Assembly: GCA_039707465.1 (NCBI GenBank)
Contig: CM077644.1
Location: forward strand, 85,013,875-85,077,874
Length of the DNA stretch: 64,000 nt
DNA from: Rhabdophis nuchalis
Taxonomy: Eukaryota; Chordata; Lepidosauria; Squamata; Natricidae
Reading direction: 5' to 3'
Positions 34,525 to 46,527 of this stretch are shown piece after piece. The position numbers and the translations under genes were made by a program. The first letter of the stretch is position 1. Every line of letters starts with the position of its first letter. A model generated the notes under the pieces. It made no database searches. It saw nothing but the letters and a program-made list of their open reading frames with translations, and was not told where the DNA came from.

Positions 34525-34692
34525 GACTGGCAAGACACCAAAATATAAACTGACAGCAAACAGCACTCCTTACTAGCACTGATGATGTTACCTAGTTTCA
34601 GTAATGAAACATCTACAAGAAAACAAGCAAGCTCAGAAAGCACCAAGGACCCCTCATGTCAACCCTGAGCTAAAAATACTCTCCTTTATTGG
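34525..34692 (+). mobile_element. Penelope-like element fragment carrying a hammerhead-type core
   Basis: A recognisable squamate Penelope-associated repeat: the core CTGATGATGTTACCTAG is followed by GTAATGAAAC, ACAAGAAAACAAGCAAGCTC and CACCAAGGACCC. It is shared with 31840-31925 and 51355-51432 (opposite strand). No Penelope RT or GIY-YIG coding sequence lies next to it. Confidence 0.55.
34579..34614 (+). other. hammerhead ribozyme-like motif
   Basis: CTGATGA (34579-34585) is followed by a stem II pair, GTTAC with GTAAT, around a nine-base loop, then GAAAC (34606-34610) and ATC. Hammerhead ribozymes have CUGANGA - stem II - GAAA, with stem III and the cleavage UH following. In the related copies the stretch after GAA reads ACGTC, which gives a two-pair stem III and a GUC cleavage site; here it is ACATC. 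The catalytic core is intact but stems I and III look weakened, so self-cleavage is doubtful. Confidence 0.5.
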
Positions 34693-35019
34693 TACATGGT
34701 TCCTTTTTATGAAGAAATCAGTAGTTAGCACTGGTTATGAAAAAAGGCATTATCAGATGGTACTCCTGTAATTTTCAGTTTGAGGTATCTTCAATGTGCC
34801 ATGGCTTACAGACATAAGGAAGTCATTTTCCAAAATCAGTCATTATGCATCTATCATTAATCCAGTGGTAAAATCAGAGAGTTGTTAACATTGAACACCC
34901 ACCCAGATGTACTTCTGTCCTATCACATTTCTTATTTCTGGATATTTCTGTTTAAGACTGAAACAGTTAATAATATATATCTCTTTTTTTTTTAAAAGCA
35001 GAAGTTATTAAGCTGGGAG

Positions 35020-35373
35020 CAGTGGTGGGATTCAAATAATTTAACAACCGGCTCTCTGCCCTTATGACCAATTGGGTAGGCGGGGCTCAGTAGTCATGTG
35101 ACTGGGTGGGCATGGCCAACTCAGCATCACTCACATCGATGGGCGCTTCACCTTAGATGTTTACAAGATGTAATAAGGGTTAACTGGCCGTTTCTGTAAG
35201 CAGAGCAATAAAGATTATGCTAAAAATAACACCAGAAAGTTTCCTTCCTGCCTTTCTTACAGGATAAGCCCTGTAAAATGGAAAAAAACAAAATGAGATT
35301 TTTCCCAACAACCTGTTCTCTGAACTGCTTAGTAAGTTAACAACCAGTGTGAACTGGCTAAATCCCACCACTG
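35020..35373. mobile_element. hAT-like MITE
   Basis: Starts CAGTGGTGGGATTCAAAT and ends AAATCCCACCACTG, inverted repeats of the CAGTGGTGGG group. The interior has AACAACCGG and, inverted, AACCAGTG-type motifs. No clear TSD was seen. Confidence 0.65.
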
Positions 35374-35807
35374 GTTTTGACTCTCGAAGAGGTTATAAAT
35401 CATTTATAGAGGATCACAAAGTTTGTTTTCTTAATGTTGATTGTGGCTTGTGGGAGAAAATTGAGAGCATTGTTAAAACAAGTTCTCACTTTGTCTGAAC
35501 AAGCCTTAATTGGGTTTGCTCAGATAGTTATACTGAATACTACTTTGAGGAGGTGCCTCATCACCTGTCAAAGCTATCCCCCAATTATAGTAGTTGTGTT
35601 TGTTGCTTGTTTGCTATTTTATTCACACATTATATATTGAAAATTCATGGATCATTTTAGGGGGCATGTCACAGGGCCCCTATTGTAAGGCTCCTACCAT
35701 TCCCACAATTGTGTATAAACATCTCTGTTGAGAAACCCTACAAGTGCTTTTGGGGGACTGTAAACACACAGGCATACAGACCAGATGTTGTATTCATCAA
35801 GTTTTGT

Positions 35808-36050
35808 CTAGTTCTGGAGAATCGGTAGCGAACGTTTTGAGTAGTTAGAAGAACCAGTAAATAGCATCTCTGACTGATCCCATCCCCCATCTATTCTCTG
35901 CCTCTCGAGTCCCAGCTGATCATGAGGGAATGGAGATTTTACAGTATCCTTCCCCTGCCACACCCATCAAGCCACACCCACTAAGCCACACCACTCCCAC
36001 CAAATCATACTCACAGAACTGGTAGTAACATTTTTTGAATTCCACCACTG
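35808..36050. mobile_element. hAT-like MITE, same family as 12847-13152
   Basis: Matches the element in the Helitron fossil over most of its length (AGTTCTGGAGAA, CCCATCTATTCTCTGCCTC, GAGTCCCAGCTGATC, GCCACACCCA), ending TTCCACCACTG. The left end is less certain. Confidence 0.65.
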
Positions 36051-36673
36051 ATACAGACAAAATTTTCCGTCATTTTAATGACTACATGGAAAAAATCTGC
36101 ATATTAGTGCTACTTCTATGATCACTTTCTTTTATAGTTTTTTGAGCTGTCTGTCCCCGTCCCCCCCACCGTCATCCCCTGGAGGTTAAAAAATAATATG
36201 GAGTTTTCATGGACAATATGAGACGTTGCCTGGATTAATATATACTATGTTTTCCTTGCCTTGTTTTTACCAGTAATATTTGGAACTGACAAGTAGGTTA
36301 TAATAAAGTCCTCTAAAAGCAACTCTTTCTATACATAAGCATGTAGAAACATATATATTAAAGGCAATATTATAACTCCTCTCCTCAAATAAATCCAAAC
36401 TGGATTATTACTTTTTGAGGTAGGGAAAGAAATACATATTACCATCTAAAGATATATCTAAGACAAACATTGCCCGACTGCATCACTGCACAAATACATA
36501 ATTAAAGCAACAAAATGTATTGGAAATACCCTAGTGTGAATTTTTTTTCTTTCAGTTATTGAACAAAAAAAGCTTTATTTTTGCCGTGAGTCATCCAAGA
36601 AAATTGAACTCTGAAGTTTAATTGTGAAATGTTAGGCAATTAAAATACCTTGCTTGTGTTCTGAAAAGGTGTA

Positions 36674-36705
<32 letters not shown>

Positions 36706-39080
36706 CTAAGAAAAATAATAAAAAATGTTGTTTTCAATTATTTCCTTTTAATGCTATATCAGTTGTCACCATCACCATCATCATGCAATGCTTGTCTTCC
36801 TTAATCGTACAATTGTGGGTTTTTTTCAGTACCATTGTAAATTCATAAATATTTATAAACATGATGGGCATAAGATTTGCTATATTCTTTTTCAAAAATT
36901 TTAAACAAAAATCCAGTGGCTGCCTTTATGTACCTCTGACCTGAAATAACAGTGTGTTGTACGGCTCTTCTCTGTATGTCTTGCTTTTGCAAGCCATTAT
37001 GGCTTGTCGCTGAAGGGCCCCTGCTGTGATAGGGAGTATTAAGTGTGAGATGTCCTAATAAACGTATACAATTAGTAAGATCTTTAAAAAGAGAGAGCGC
37101 AATAGAAAGAAAATCAGCTTGGAAAGGCCTGCAAAAGAGCATCTGAGCTAATTAAAGGATTTCTAAGCACTACATCTGACTGTACCTACTTTCATAATAT
37201 AGAAGACAAAAAGGGAAAGAAAGAAAAAGGACAATGACTGCTTCCATTACTGTTGAAGCCAAAAACACTTGTCACAGCCATGAGATTTCACAGCGGTTCA
37301 GACAGAGCACAGATAATGAATATAAGTTATTTTGGCGAGGTTTGCCTGACTTTGAAATTTAAGTCTTAGCCTTTGGATGTGAGGGAAGCTAGACTTAATC
37401 AATTCCATTGTGCAGTCCATTCCCGAACGAAATTTCCTTTCCATCCATGACCAATTGGTTCTATTTATTTATTTATTTTTGCCCCGGCTGGTACTTTTGT
37501 CTACCACACTGGAATTTTCTGGTAGTGATTAGTACCTTTCATTGGTGAGTGGCAGGTTCTAACAGCAAGGAGACAATGGGAAGAATCATTAGGAATTCAA
37601 ATGCAGGTTTGCACTTCCACCTCACGAAGGCTGGATTCAAACAAAAGTGTAATTTATGTTGTTGAAGAGCAATCAATTTTCATTTATTTTCAGAGCCCTC
37701 CGCGTTTGTTTTTAAATGGTGAAAAAGAATAAATGGAAATTGGAATCGTGGAAGTTACCCAGGTCTCTTTTCATTCACACAGTTTTATAGTGTTAATTGT
37801 TATCCATTCATTCCTTTATAATCCGACCGCTTTCCACTACCAAGTGGATAGAGAGCAGCCGATATAGGAGCTCTTGTTACTACATCCATTAAATACAATG
37901 CCCAGTAAGATATTTACTCAAGCGTTTCAATATGTATCATAAAAGTTGCATAATGTAAATTACAGTGAATGTGAAATATCCCAAATCAATGTTGCAAATG
38001 TTCAGTGCCAAAAAAAAGACATACATACATACATGCATACATACATTCACTTAAAAGAAGAGGAACTATATATTGTGGATTTATATTTCAGTGGTGATTA
38101 TTCACATATGAATGTTGGCTTTCAACAAATTTTGGATCTTAATTTAAGTGATTAACCAGTGGTACATGTTCTGTTATGTCTTTCTTTGTTTCATATAGAA
38201 TTGCTGTTTTGCAATTTCTCAATAATTGTATCAATCAAACAGTGAATTTCAAAAGAGTGTCTGTTATCAAACAATGGAAAAATGAAAGTTCTTTGTAGCT
38301 GGAAAGAAATGGCTATATGGGGTAACAATTATGGTGGCAAATTCAGTTTCTGAATAGTAATTATCTAATATTTCCCATTATGTATACTGGGTTAATATGG
38401 TAGCAATAGCTTCCAAAGCTGTGCAAAAGTGACTTATTCATAATATGCTACTTTTGTATTAAACAGAGGTTATGAGCTTATTGTACCATACTTGACAATT
38501 TAAACTCGCTTGATATCAAAGCGCTTAAGAAAATACAGAATTATACAAATGTAATCACAGAACAGAGGAGAAATGGATGGATGGTTTTTCTAATATTCTC
38601 AAAAGATTTGTTGTTGATATTGTTCTGACATAACAATTAGTCTCTACCAAGACTGCCAAGTAGGTAGAAAAACATATGGAAAGGGTATTACTTTGAATAA
38701 AATTGCAGATATGCTGAAAAACAGATTTCATATTTTATTATGTTGCATTATTTAAAATAGGGAAGAGTAAATCAAATACTCTTTAGATGAAACAATCACT
38801 ACATCCGATTTTTATGCAGATCCTCTGTGTTCTTCAGAGATAAGACAGAGTTTCTGAATGTGTTGTGACTAATTTATGCCAAGTTTTCATCAAGCTAGCA
38901 TTTTTCCTCTTTCAATTGGCACACAAAGGTCTGTAATTCATACATTTAGGATTTTAATATAGTCAGATTAACTGAGAAAAACACAGAACCAGAGTAACTA
39001 TAACATTGTCAGTAAATGGAATTTTGTCTTAAAGGTGATGGATGACAAGCCTGTAAGCTAACTCTGAAGTCCCTTTAATA
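36051..39080. other. unannotated AT-rich sequence with small microsatellites
   Basis: Contains TG/TA dinucleotides (36667-36705) and a CATA run (38018-38046). No gene or repeat family recognised. Confidence 0.5.
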
Positions 39081-39390
39081 CAGGTGTCCTCAATTTATGA
39101 CCACAATTGAATCCAAAATTCCTGTTGCTAAGCGTGGCAGATGTGTTAAAGCAAGTTGTGCCTCATTTTATGACAATTTTTGATGCAGTTCTTCAGCAAA
39201 TCATTATAGCACTTCAGTGAATCAGACATGTCGTTAAGTGAATCTGAATTCTTTCATTGATTTCTCTTGTTGGAAGATGACTAGGAAAGTTACAGATGGT
39301 TATCACATGGTCTTGGGTCAGTGCAACTGTCATTAATACATGCCAGTGGCCACTTGTCTGAATTTTGATCATTGACCTTTGTGTCTTCAA
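39081..39390. mobile_element. Tigger-like MITE, right end lost
   Basis: Begins CAGGTGTCCTCAATTTATGA after TA, and shares internal motifs (GTTGCTAAGC, GTTAAGTGAATC, TCTGAATTTTGATCA) with 15784-16169. The right terminal repeat is not visible. Confidence 0.65.
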
Positions 39391-40033
39391 GTCCCAAAGA
39401 ATTGAGCAATATATGACATGGAAGTACTGTGAAGTAAATAATCTGAACGTAATAAGTGATATCATTATAAAAACTTTCAAAATAAGATTGCTCAGGAAAT
39501 AGTTCCAATGTTTAATTTGATGTGTCAAAGCATGGCAATATCAATTAGAATTAGAATTCTATCTGAGTAATCCATTTCATACCCATGTTGTAGTCCTCCT
39601 GTCAATACCGACCCCTTACAACAGGGTACAAGAAGTGATTTGTGCCTCTATTAGTTAAGGATTTTGTGTCTTACTGTTATGAGAAACACGTGTTAGTTAA
39701 AATGTCAGTATTCATGAAGATATAAAAACAGAACTTCTGGATTTCCTTAAGGCTTGTTTTAATCCAACATGTTTTTCTCTCTCTCAGTGATTTGTCAGAT
39801 GCCTCTGGGGTACTCACAAGTACTATCAATGCTATCACTATGGATATTTGGGTATCTTGCCTCCAACTACAGTTAAAAATAAGATTGAGTCTTCAAGAGA
39901 AACAACCCTAGATAGATCTTGAACTTAACTAATCCCCTTTTAAATTATTAAAGCATTATATCACTAGGCTAAATCAGTATATATTAATGCTTGGTTGCTA
40001 TGGTATTTCTGCCTAAATTTAGGTCAGAAATGG

Positions 40034-40034
40034 C

Positions 40035-40102
<68 letters not shown>
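40034..40102. repeat. GATA microsatellite
   Basis: About 17 uninterrupted GATA units. GATA arrays (Bkm-type) are abundant in snakes and enriched on snake W chromosomes. One array does not show linkage. Confidence 0.95.
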
Positions 40103-40629
40103 GGATGATAGGTAGATAACACAACCATTGAGAATTCACAGCACAATATTTATTCTTCCTCACTGTTTTACTCCCAGGATTATAGTCCCAAGGTCCCAGG
40201 CAGGGGACAGGAAGTGAGATTTACAGCAACATCCTTATGTAGCATTTTAAGATAAGTGACAGTAATGATCACCTACAGTACATCTAGAATGTGATGTAAG
40301 CATGTCCTAAGAGGCCTTGTGGAGATGGACACTTCTTTGACTTTTCCTTCTTTTGATGATCACAATTCAACCTCTTGCTCGATGTTCAGTGTTCTAAAGC
40401 TTTTCTTTCTACAGAGGCAGGATTACTCTTCATTAGCACTCATATATAACACCCTATAATTTTACAGTGGTTCCAGAAGTCAACAGTGAGAACCACAATT
40501 GAATCAAAAGTCACTTCTGAAGATACATGAGTTTCCACTATATACTTTTTATTCTTTTTTTAAAAAATTCTTTACATAGTGCCCTTTGGAGCTCTGTGGG
40601 AGGAGATAAGAGAAGGCTTGCCAAGATGT
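40103..40629. other. unannotated sequence
   Basis: Nothing recognised before the half-L1 TSD. Confidence 0.4.
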
Positions 40630-40922
40630 AGATAAAGACTTTCTTTTTTTTTATATTGAAAAAGTTTTATTGGTTTTACATTTTTTAACAGGATAGGGTA
40701 ATGGTTACAAAGAAATTTTGAGAGCATTCACGTCGGAGTCGTCGGACCTTCCAAGACCTCAAATTACACATTAAAAAAGTTAACATAGAAAACATTTTCC
40801 ATACCACTACAAGATGAGAGCAAGTACATTTACCTAAATTCTCCCTTCCATGCTGTCAGACATTTACAAAAAGTCCGGATAAGAATATTATGCAAAATTG
40901 TTCAAGAAAAATCAAGGCAAAG

Positions 40923-41771
40923 TTATTTTTTTGATCTAAGTCTTTTGGCTATTGTGTCTTCTTTCTCTCCTCCCTGGCCCCCCTCGGGCGGGGCCGTGGC
41001 CCCCTCCGTCCCCCCTGGATCTTCCCCCAGGGCAGAGGAATGTTTTTTAAGAAAGGCTTCCGCCTCAGCAACTGTTTTAATCCTCACTCTTCCTCCTTCC
41101 CAGAACACCAGCATCCCTTCAGGGGTCATCCACTTGAACCAAATCCCGTGATCAAACAAGGTTTTAGACAAGAAGGAAAAATTCCTTCTTGCATCTCTAA
41201 TTTTTCTAGGGATCTGCTTCAAGATAGTGACCGTCTCTCGTTGATAAGTTAAGGGTTTCTCTCTCTGCGCTTTCAGGACTTCCTCTCTGGTTAACCTTCT
41301 AACAAATTTCACATGTATCTCTCTAGGCACTTCATTTATCCTGGCATATGCTGAGTTAATTCTGTAGGCTAGGTCAATGTCCCCCCTGATCTCATCCTTA
41401 GGTTTTTGTAAATAGTCTGCTAAAATTATGCTCATAAGATCAGGGAGGTATTCACCAGATTCCTCAGAAACATTTTGAAATCTCAAAAAGTATGTCATTC
41501 TTTCCATATCCATCCTAGACACATGCCCATTTATTTCCACAACCTCCTTGGTAGCATTTTTAATTTCCCCCTTGGCCCCCTCCAACCCCCCTTCCAGTTC
41601 TTTATTCTTCTGTGTGTTATCCAGCACTTGTCTTCTTGTATCCAACAGCTCCTTCTTGAAAATAATATTTTCAGCCCTCTGGGCCTTTACTTCTGATATC
41701 AAAGTTAGTATAGAAGTTTCAAGAGAAGCCATCCTTTGTTCCAAATTTACAAGTGCTGCTTCTTGTGCCAT
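40923..41771 (-). CDS. L1-type ORF1 protein, RNA-binding chaperone
   Basis: The 282-residue protein has the three-part layout of L1 ORF1p. A heptad-rich coiled coil (about 5-90) would drive trimerisation. An RRM-like domain follows (about 92-190; YFLRFQNV, then IHVKFVRRLTREEVL). The C-terminal domain (about 190-245) contains IPRKIRDARR, FKWMTPEGMLVF and AEAEAFLKK. A glycine/acid-rich linker (about 249-272) and a basic end, AKRLRSKK, are unusual and could act in nuclear entry. L1 ORF1p binds its RNA to form the retrotransposition particle. ATG at 41769-41771 starts just before the coiled coil and is the natural start. The frame has no lesion. Its end is shared with the copy at 46781. It is the only coding region of the element. 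Confidence 0.87.
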   Translation of the reverse strand: MAQEAALVNLEQRMASLETSILTLISEVKAQRAENIIFKKELLDTRRQVLDNTQKNKELEGGLEGAKGEIKNATKEVVEINGHVSRMDMERMTYFLRFQNVSEESGEYLPDLMSIILADYLQKPKDEIRGDIDLAYRINSAYARINEVPREIHVKFVRRLTREEVLKAQREKPLTYQRETVTILKQIPRKIRDARRNFSFLSKTLFDHGIWFKWMTPEGMLVFWEGGRVRIKTVAEAEAFLKKHSSALGEDPGGTEGATAPPEGGQGGEKEDTIAKRLRSKK

Positions 41772-42636
41772 GGTTAAAAGTTAGAGTCACTGCCACCAAG
41801 ATGGCGTTTTCCGGGTGGGGCTGGTGGGGCAAACCAGGAGCTCAGTTCAGTTCAGGGCTGTGAAGTTGCAAACAATTCAGAAACCAAAAGAGACACAATT
41901 TCCCAAATAGTAATAGCGAAGGTATTCCAGAGAAGAAGTCACAAATCCATCAAAAGAATTTTTTTTTTCAAAAATCCAGAGAGAGTCCTGCTTTCAAAGA
42001 GACGCTGGGAATTTTCCTTAGTTGAAATAGTCAGGCAGGGACAAAAGGAATCCACTTCCACCGCTCATCTCAGCCAGAGGGAGAGAGTAGCAAAATAAGA
42101 ATTTTTTTAAGCTCAGCCAGACCCAGAAACAATGTTGCAAAAAGTCACAATCCACTTTCCTTTGTTAGAAACCGTCCGGAGTGAAAGTTTTCCGCTTTCT
42201 CTTTGCAGAGAAGCCATTTTAACGCGCCGCTTAAATCCGAGGTTTTTTTTTTAAAAAAATAAACACCCCCCTCCCAGTCCGTTCAGCCTGGCTGGCAGCA
42301 AGGTAAAAAAAGTTTTTTTAGAAACTCACTCTCTCCTCGCAGCTGAAGCCTCGGGAGCCCTTCCGACTGAAACGATCAGCCCTCCTCATTGCTGTAAATG
42401 GCGCCGTCTTCCTTAGGCGAAGGGAGAACCCCCCGCTAGCATGTTCTCCCTCACCTGAGCCGCGCCGGGAGCCGCTTCCTCCACCGCTGTGGGGGGCGCG
42501 CCCCCCGACGAGCCGGCCCTACGGGAGACCCTCAAAAAAGAGGAGTCTCGCCCCCGTTGGGGGGCAGAAGAAGAAACAAAGCGGCGAGCGAGCGCTAGGC
42601 TCGCCCGTCGCCGCAGGAGCCGGAACCGGAAGCTCA
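41772..42636 (-). promoter_or_regulatory. half-L1 5' UTR and probable internal promoter
   Basis: The leader is 865 bp. Its first 230 bp (42636-42400) are GC-rich with many CpGs in an otherwise AT-rich region, as expected for an L1 internal RNA polymerase II promoter. CCAAGATGGCG at 41796-41806, close to the ORF1 start, matches the YY1 consensus core; L1 promoters often use YY1. Promoter activity is inferred from position and composition. Confidence 0.55.
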
Positions 42637-42650
42637 AGATAAAGACTTTC

Positions 42651-43193
42651 AATGAGTTTTCATCGAAAAGTCTCTGCTCATGAGCCCCTAATTAGCACTT
42701 AATCACTTTTAGCTATGTGTCATCCAGCTGACAAGAAGAGGCTGATACCCCACCTCAATTTGTCACCTGCCCCTCCTACAGCTGGTGCTTTTATTATCAA
42801 TGTAGTCTTTGCTTTTGGAAAAGAATTGTGGTTTTTTAAGGAATAGTTTTCTTCATCTCTTTTGTGTTGTGCCTTAGGCAATTCCTAATTAGCCAAATTA
42901 GATGCAAGAATCCTTCCGACTTGGATTTTTGGTTGTTTTTTTTTAAACCTTCCTTTTGGTATTGATATTCTTACTATTATTCTAAGTGTAAAAACTAGTT
43001 GTGAGTGATGCATCCAGAAGTACTCTGTGCTGATTAAAATTCATTCTTTTGCTCTGCCTAATTTTTTTTAAAGGAAGATTCATCAGGTGCTCAATGTAAA
43101 CTTTATTTTATTGTTCTCAAAGTAAAATCTTTTATGAGAAGAAATTATCATTCATTCTTCCTCATCCCCATGAACATTGGTTGGAACACCCCA
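42651..43193. other. unannotated sequence
   Basis: Nothing recognised between the half-L1 and the L2 pair. Confidence 0.4.
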
Positions 43194-44740
<1,547 letters not shown>

Positions 44741-46430
44741 TTTATTTATAACCCGCTCTCTCTCCCCGAAGGGACTCGAGGCGGGGCACAGGGAATTAAA
44801 AACAGTTAGAAAAAATACAAAATTTAAAACAATAAACATACATAAATACTAACTAAAAGGCATATTAAACAGAAAACCCTGCGCTAAAATTCCCAAATAT
44901 TTACTAAAAATCCCTAAACAATCAGAAGAGACTATCCTAGGCCGGCCAAGCGAAAAAGATGTGTTTTTAATTTCAGACGGAAGGAGCGGAGGTCCGTGGT
45001 AGTTCTAATATCGGGGGGAAGGTCGTTCCAGAGGGCTGGGCCCGCCACAGAGAAGGCCCTTCCCCTGGGCGTCGCCCGCTGACAAAGTCTAGTGGACGGC
45101 ACCCGGAGAAGTCCCTCTCTGTGGGAGCGAATCGGCCGTAAGGATGTATGGGGCAGGATCCGATCCCGCAGGTAGCTAGGTCCCGAGCCATGGAGCGCTT
45201 TGAAGATGACAACTAGCACCTTGAAGCGCACCCGGAGGACGACAGGCAGCCAGTGCAGCTCACGCAAGAGCGGTGTTACGTGGGTGAATCTAGAAACACC
45301 CATAATTGCCCGCGCGGCTGCATTCTGGACTAACTGAAGTCTCCGGGTGCACCTCAAGGGGAGCCCCATGTAGAGAGAGTTACAATAGTCCAGTCGGGAT
45401 GTCACGAGAGCATGAGTGACTGTGCGAAGGGCGTCCCGATCCAATAGGGGGCGCAATTGGCGAACCAGGCGAACCTGGTAAAACGCCCTCCTGGCCACGG
45501 CTGTCACTTGATCTTCCATGGACAGCCGGGCATCCAGGAGGACACCCAAATTGCGCACCCCATCCACAGGGGCAAGATGTTCGCCCCCTATGGCCAGCGA
45601 TGGAGTTAGCTGGTTGAATCGGGCAGCCGGAAACCACAGCCACTCGGTCTTGGTCGGGTTGAGTCTGAGTCCGTTACTTCCCATCCAGATCCGCATGGCT
45701 TCCAGGCACTGGCACATCACCACTACGGCATCGTTGGGGTGGTTTGGGGTAGATATATACAGCTGAGTGTCATCAGCGTAAAGATGGTACTCTACCCCAA
45801 AACCACGGATGATCTCACCCAGCGGCTTCATATATGTGTTGAACAGGAGAGGCGAGAGGACCGACCCCTGAGGCACCCCACAAGTGAGGGGTCTCGAGGT
45901 CGACCTCTGCTCTCCTGCCAACACAAATTGCGATCGGCCAGAGAGGTAGGAGGAGAACCACCGTAAAACGGTGCCTCCCACCCCCAACCCCCCCAGCCGA
46001 TGCAATAGGATACCATGGTCGATGGTATCGAAAGCCGCCGAGAGGTCTAATAGGACCAGGATGGAGGAGCAACCCCCATCTCTGGCCCTCCAGAGATCAT
46101 CCACCAACGCGACCAATGCCGTCTCGGTGCTATGCCCGGGCCGGAAGCCGGACTGGCGCGGGTCTAGATAATCAACTTCCTCCAGGTGACGGGGAAACTG
46201 TTGTGCCACCACACTCTCAACAACCTTCGCCAAAAAGGGAAGGTTGGAGACGGGACGATAGTTAGTTAAAAGAGCTGGATCCAAAGAGGGCTTCTTAAGG
46301 AGGGGCCTCACCATAGCCTCTTTTAGGGAAGCAGGCAAGGAACCCTCACTTAAGGATGCGTTGACAACCTCTTGGAGCCAGCCTCGTGTCACCTCCCAGG
46401 ATGCCAGTACAAGCCAGGAGGGACACGGGT
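44741..46430 (-). mobile_element. L2 LINE, 5' truncated
   Basis: The minus-strand copy starts at 46430 (equivalent to about base 18330 of the long copy) and ends with its 3' UTR (CGCCTCGAGTCCCTTCGGGG) at the AAT array. Together with the plus-strand neighbour it forms a 1.4-kb inverted repeat. Confidence 0.92.
44932..46430 (-). CDS. L2 reverse transcriptase, N-terminally truncated
   Basis: The open frame covers the RT and C-terminus: ETRGWLQ-type start region, NYRPVSNLPFLAKVVES, LVLLDLSAAFDTIDH, GVPQGSVLSPLLFNTYMKP, YADDTQLY, RLDYCNSLYMGLP and the complete end FRLKLKTHLFRLAGLG with stop at 44932-44934. The catalytic FD and YADD are intact. The endonuclease is missing, so it could not mobilise itself. 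The first ATG at 46392 is internal to the family frame. The lack of frameshifts over 1.5 kb suggests a fairly young copy. Confidence 0.88.
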
Positions 46431-46435
46431 TTTAT

Positions 46436-46510
46436 ATCATGCCTGTGCGTTGCCCTGGGTCCTAACGAGAAGGCGGGGTATAAATTCGAATAAATAAAAT
46501 AAAATAAAAA
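46436..46510 (+). mobile_element. LINE 3' tail, L2 group
   Basis: GCCTGTGCGTTGCCCTGGGT, then AAGGCGGGGTATAAATTCGA and AATAAAATAAAATAAAA. This is a short plus-strand L2-type terminus, abutting the 5' end of the minus-strand L2. Confidence 0.7.
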
Positions 46511-46527
46511 AACATTAAAAGTTACTT

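Larger units (their letters stand above)
40644..42636 (-). mobile_element. ORF1-only (half-L1) retrotransposon, full length with 14-bp TSD
   Basis: The insertion is framed by AGATAAAGACTTTC at 40630-40643 and 42637-42650. On the minus strand it runs: 5' UTR (42636-41772, CpG-rich at its start), intact ORF1 (41771-40923), a 3' UTR of about 270 bp containing CCAATAAAA as poly(A) signal, and an A-tail (T-run at 40644-40652). No trace of an ORF2 endonuclease or RT is present. The target junction TTTC/AA fits the YYYY/RR preference of L1 endonuclease. The structure resembles mammalian HAL1 (half-L1) elements. It must have used RT in trans. The perfect TSD and open ORF1 suggest a recent insertion. 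Confidence 0.88.

Noticed and set aside
40034..40102. GATA array as evidence for the W chromosome
   Set aside because: GATA arrays are enriched on snake W chromosomes but occur throughout the genome; one array says nothing on its own.
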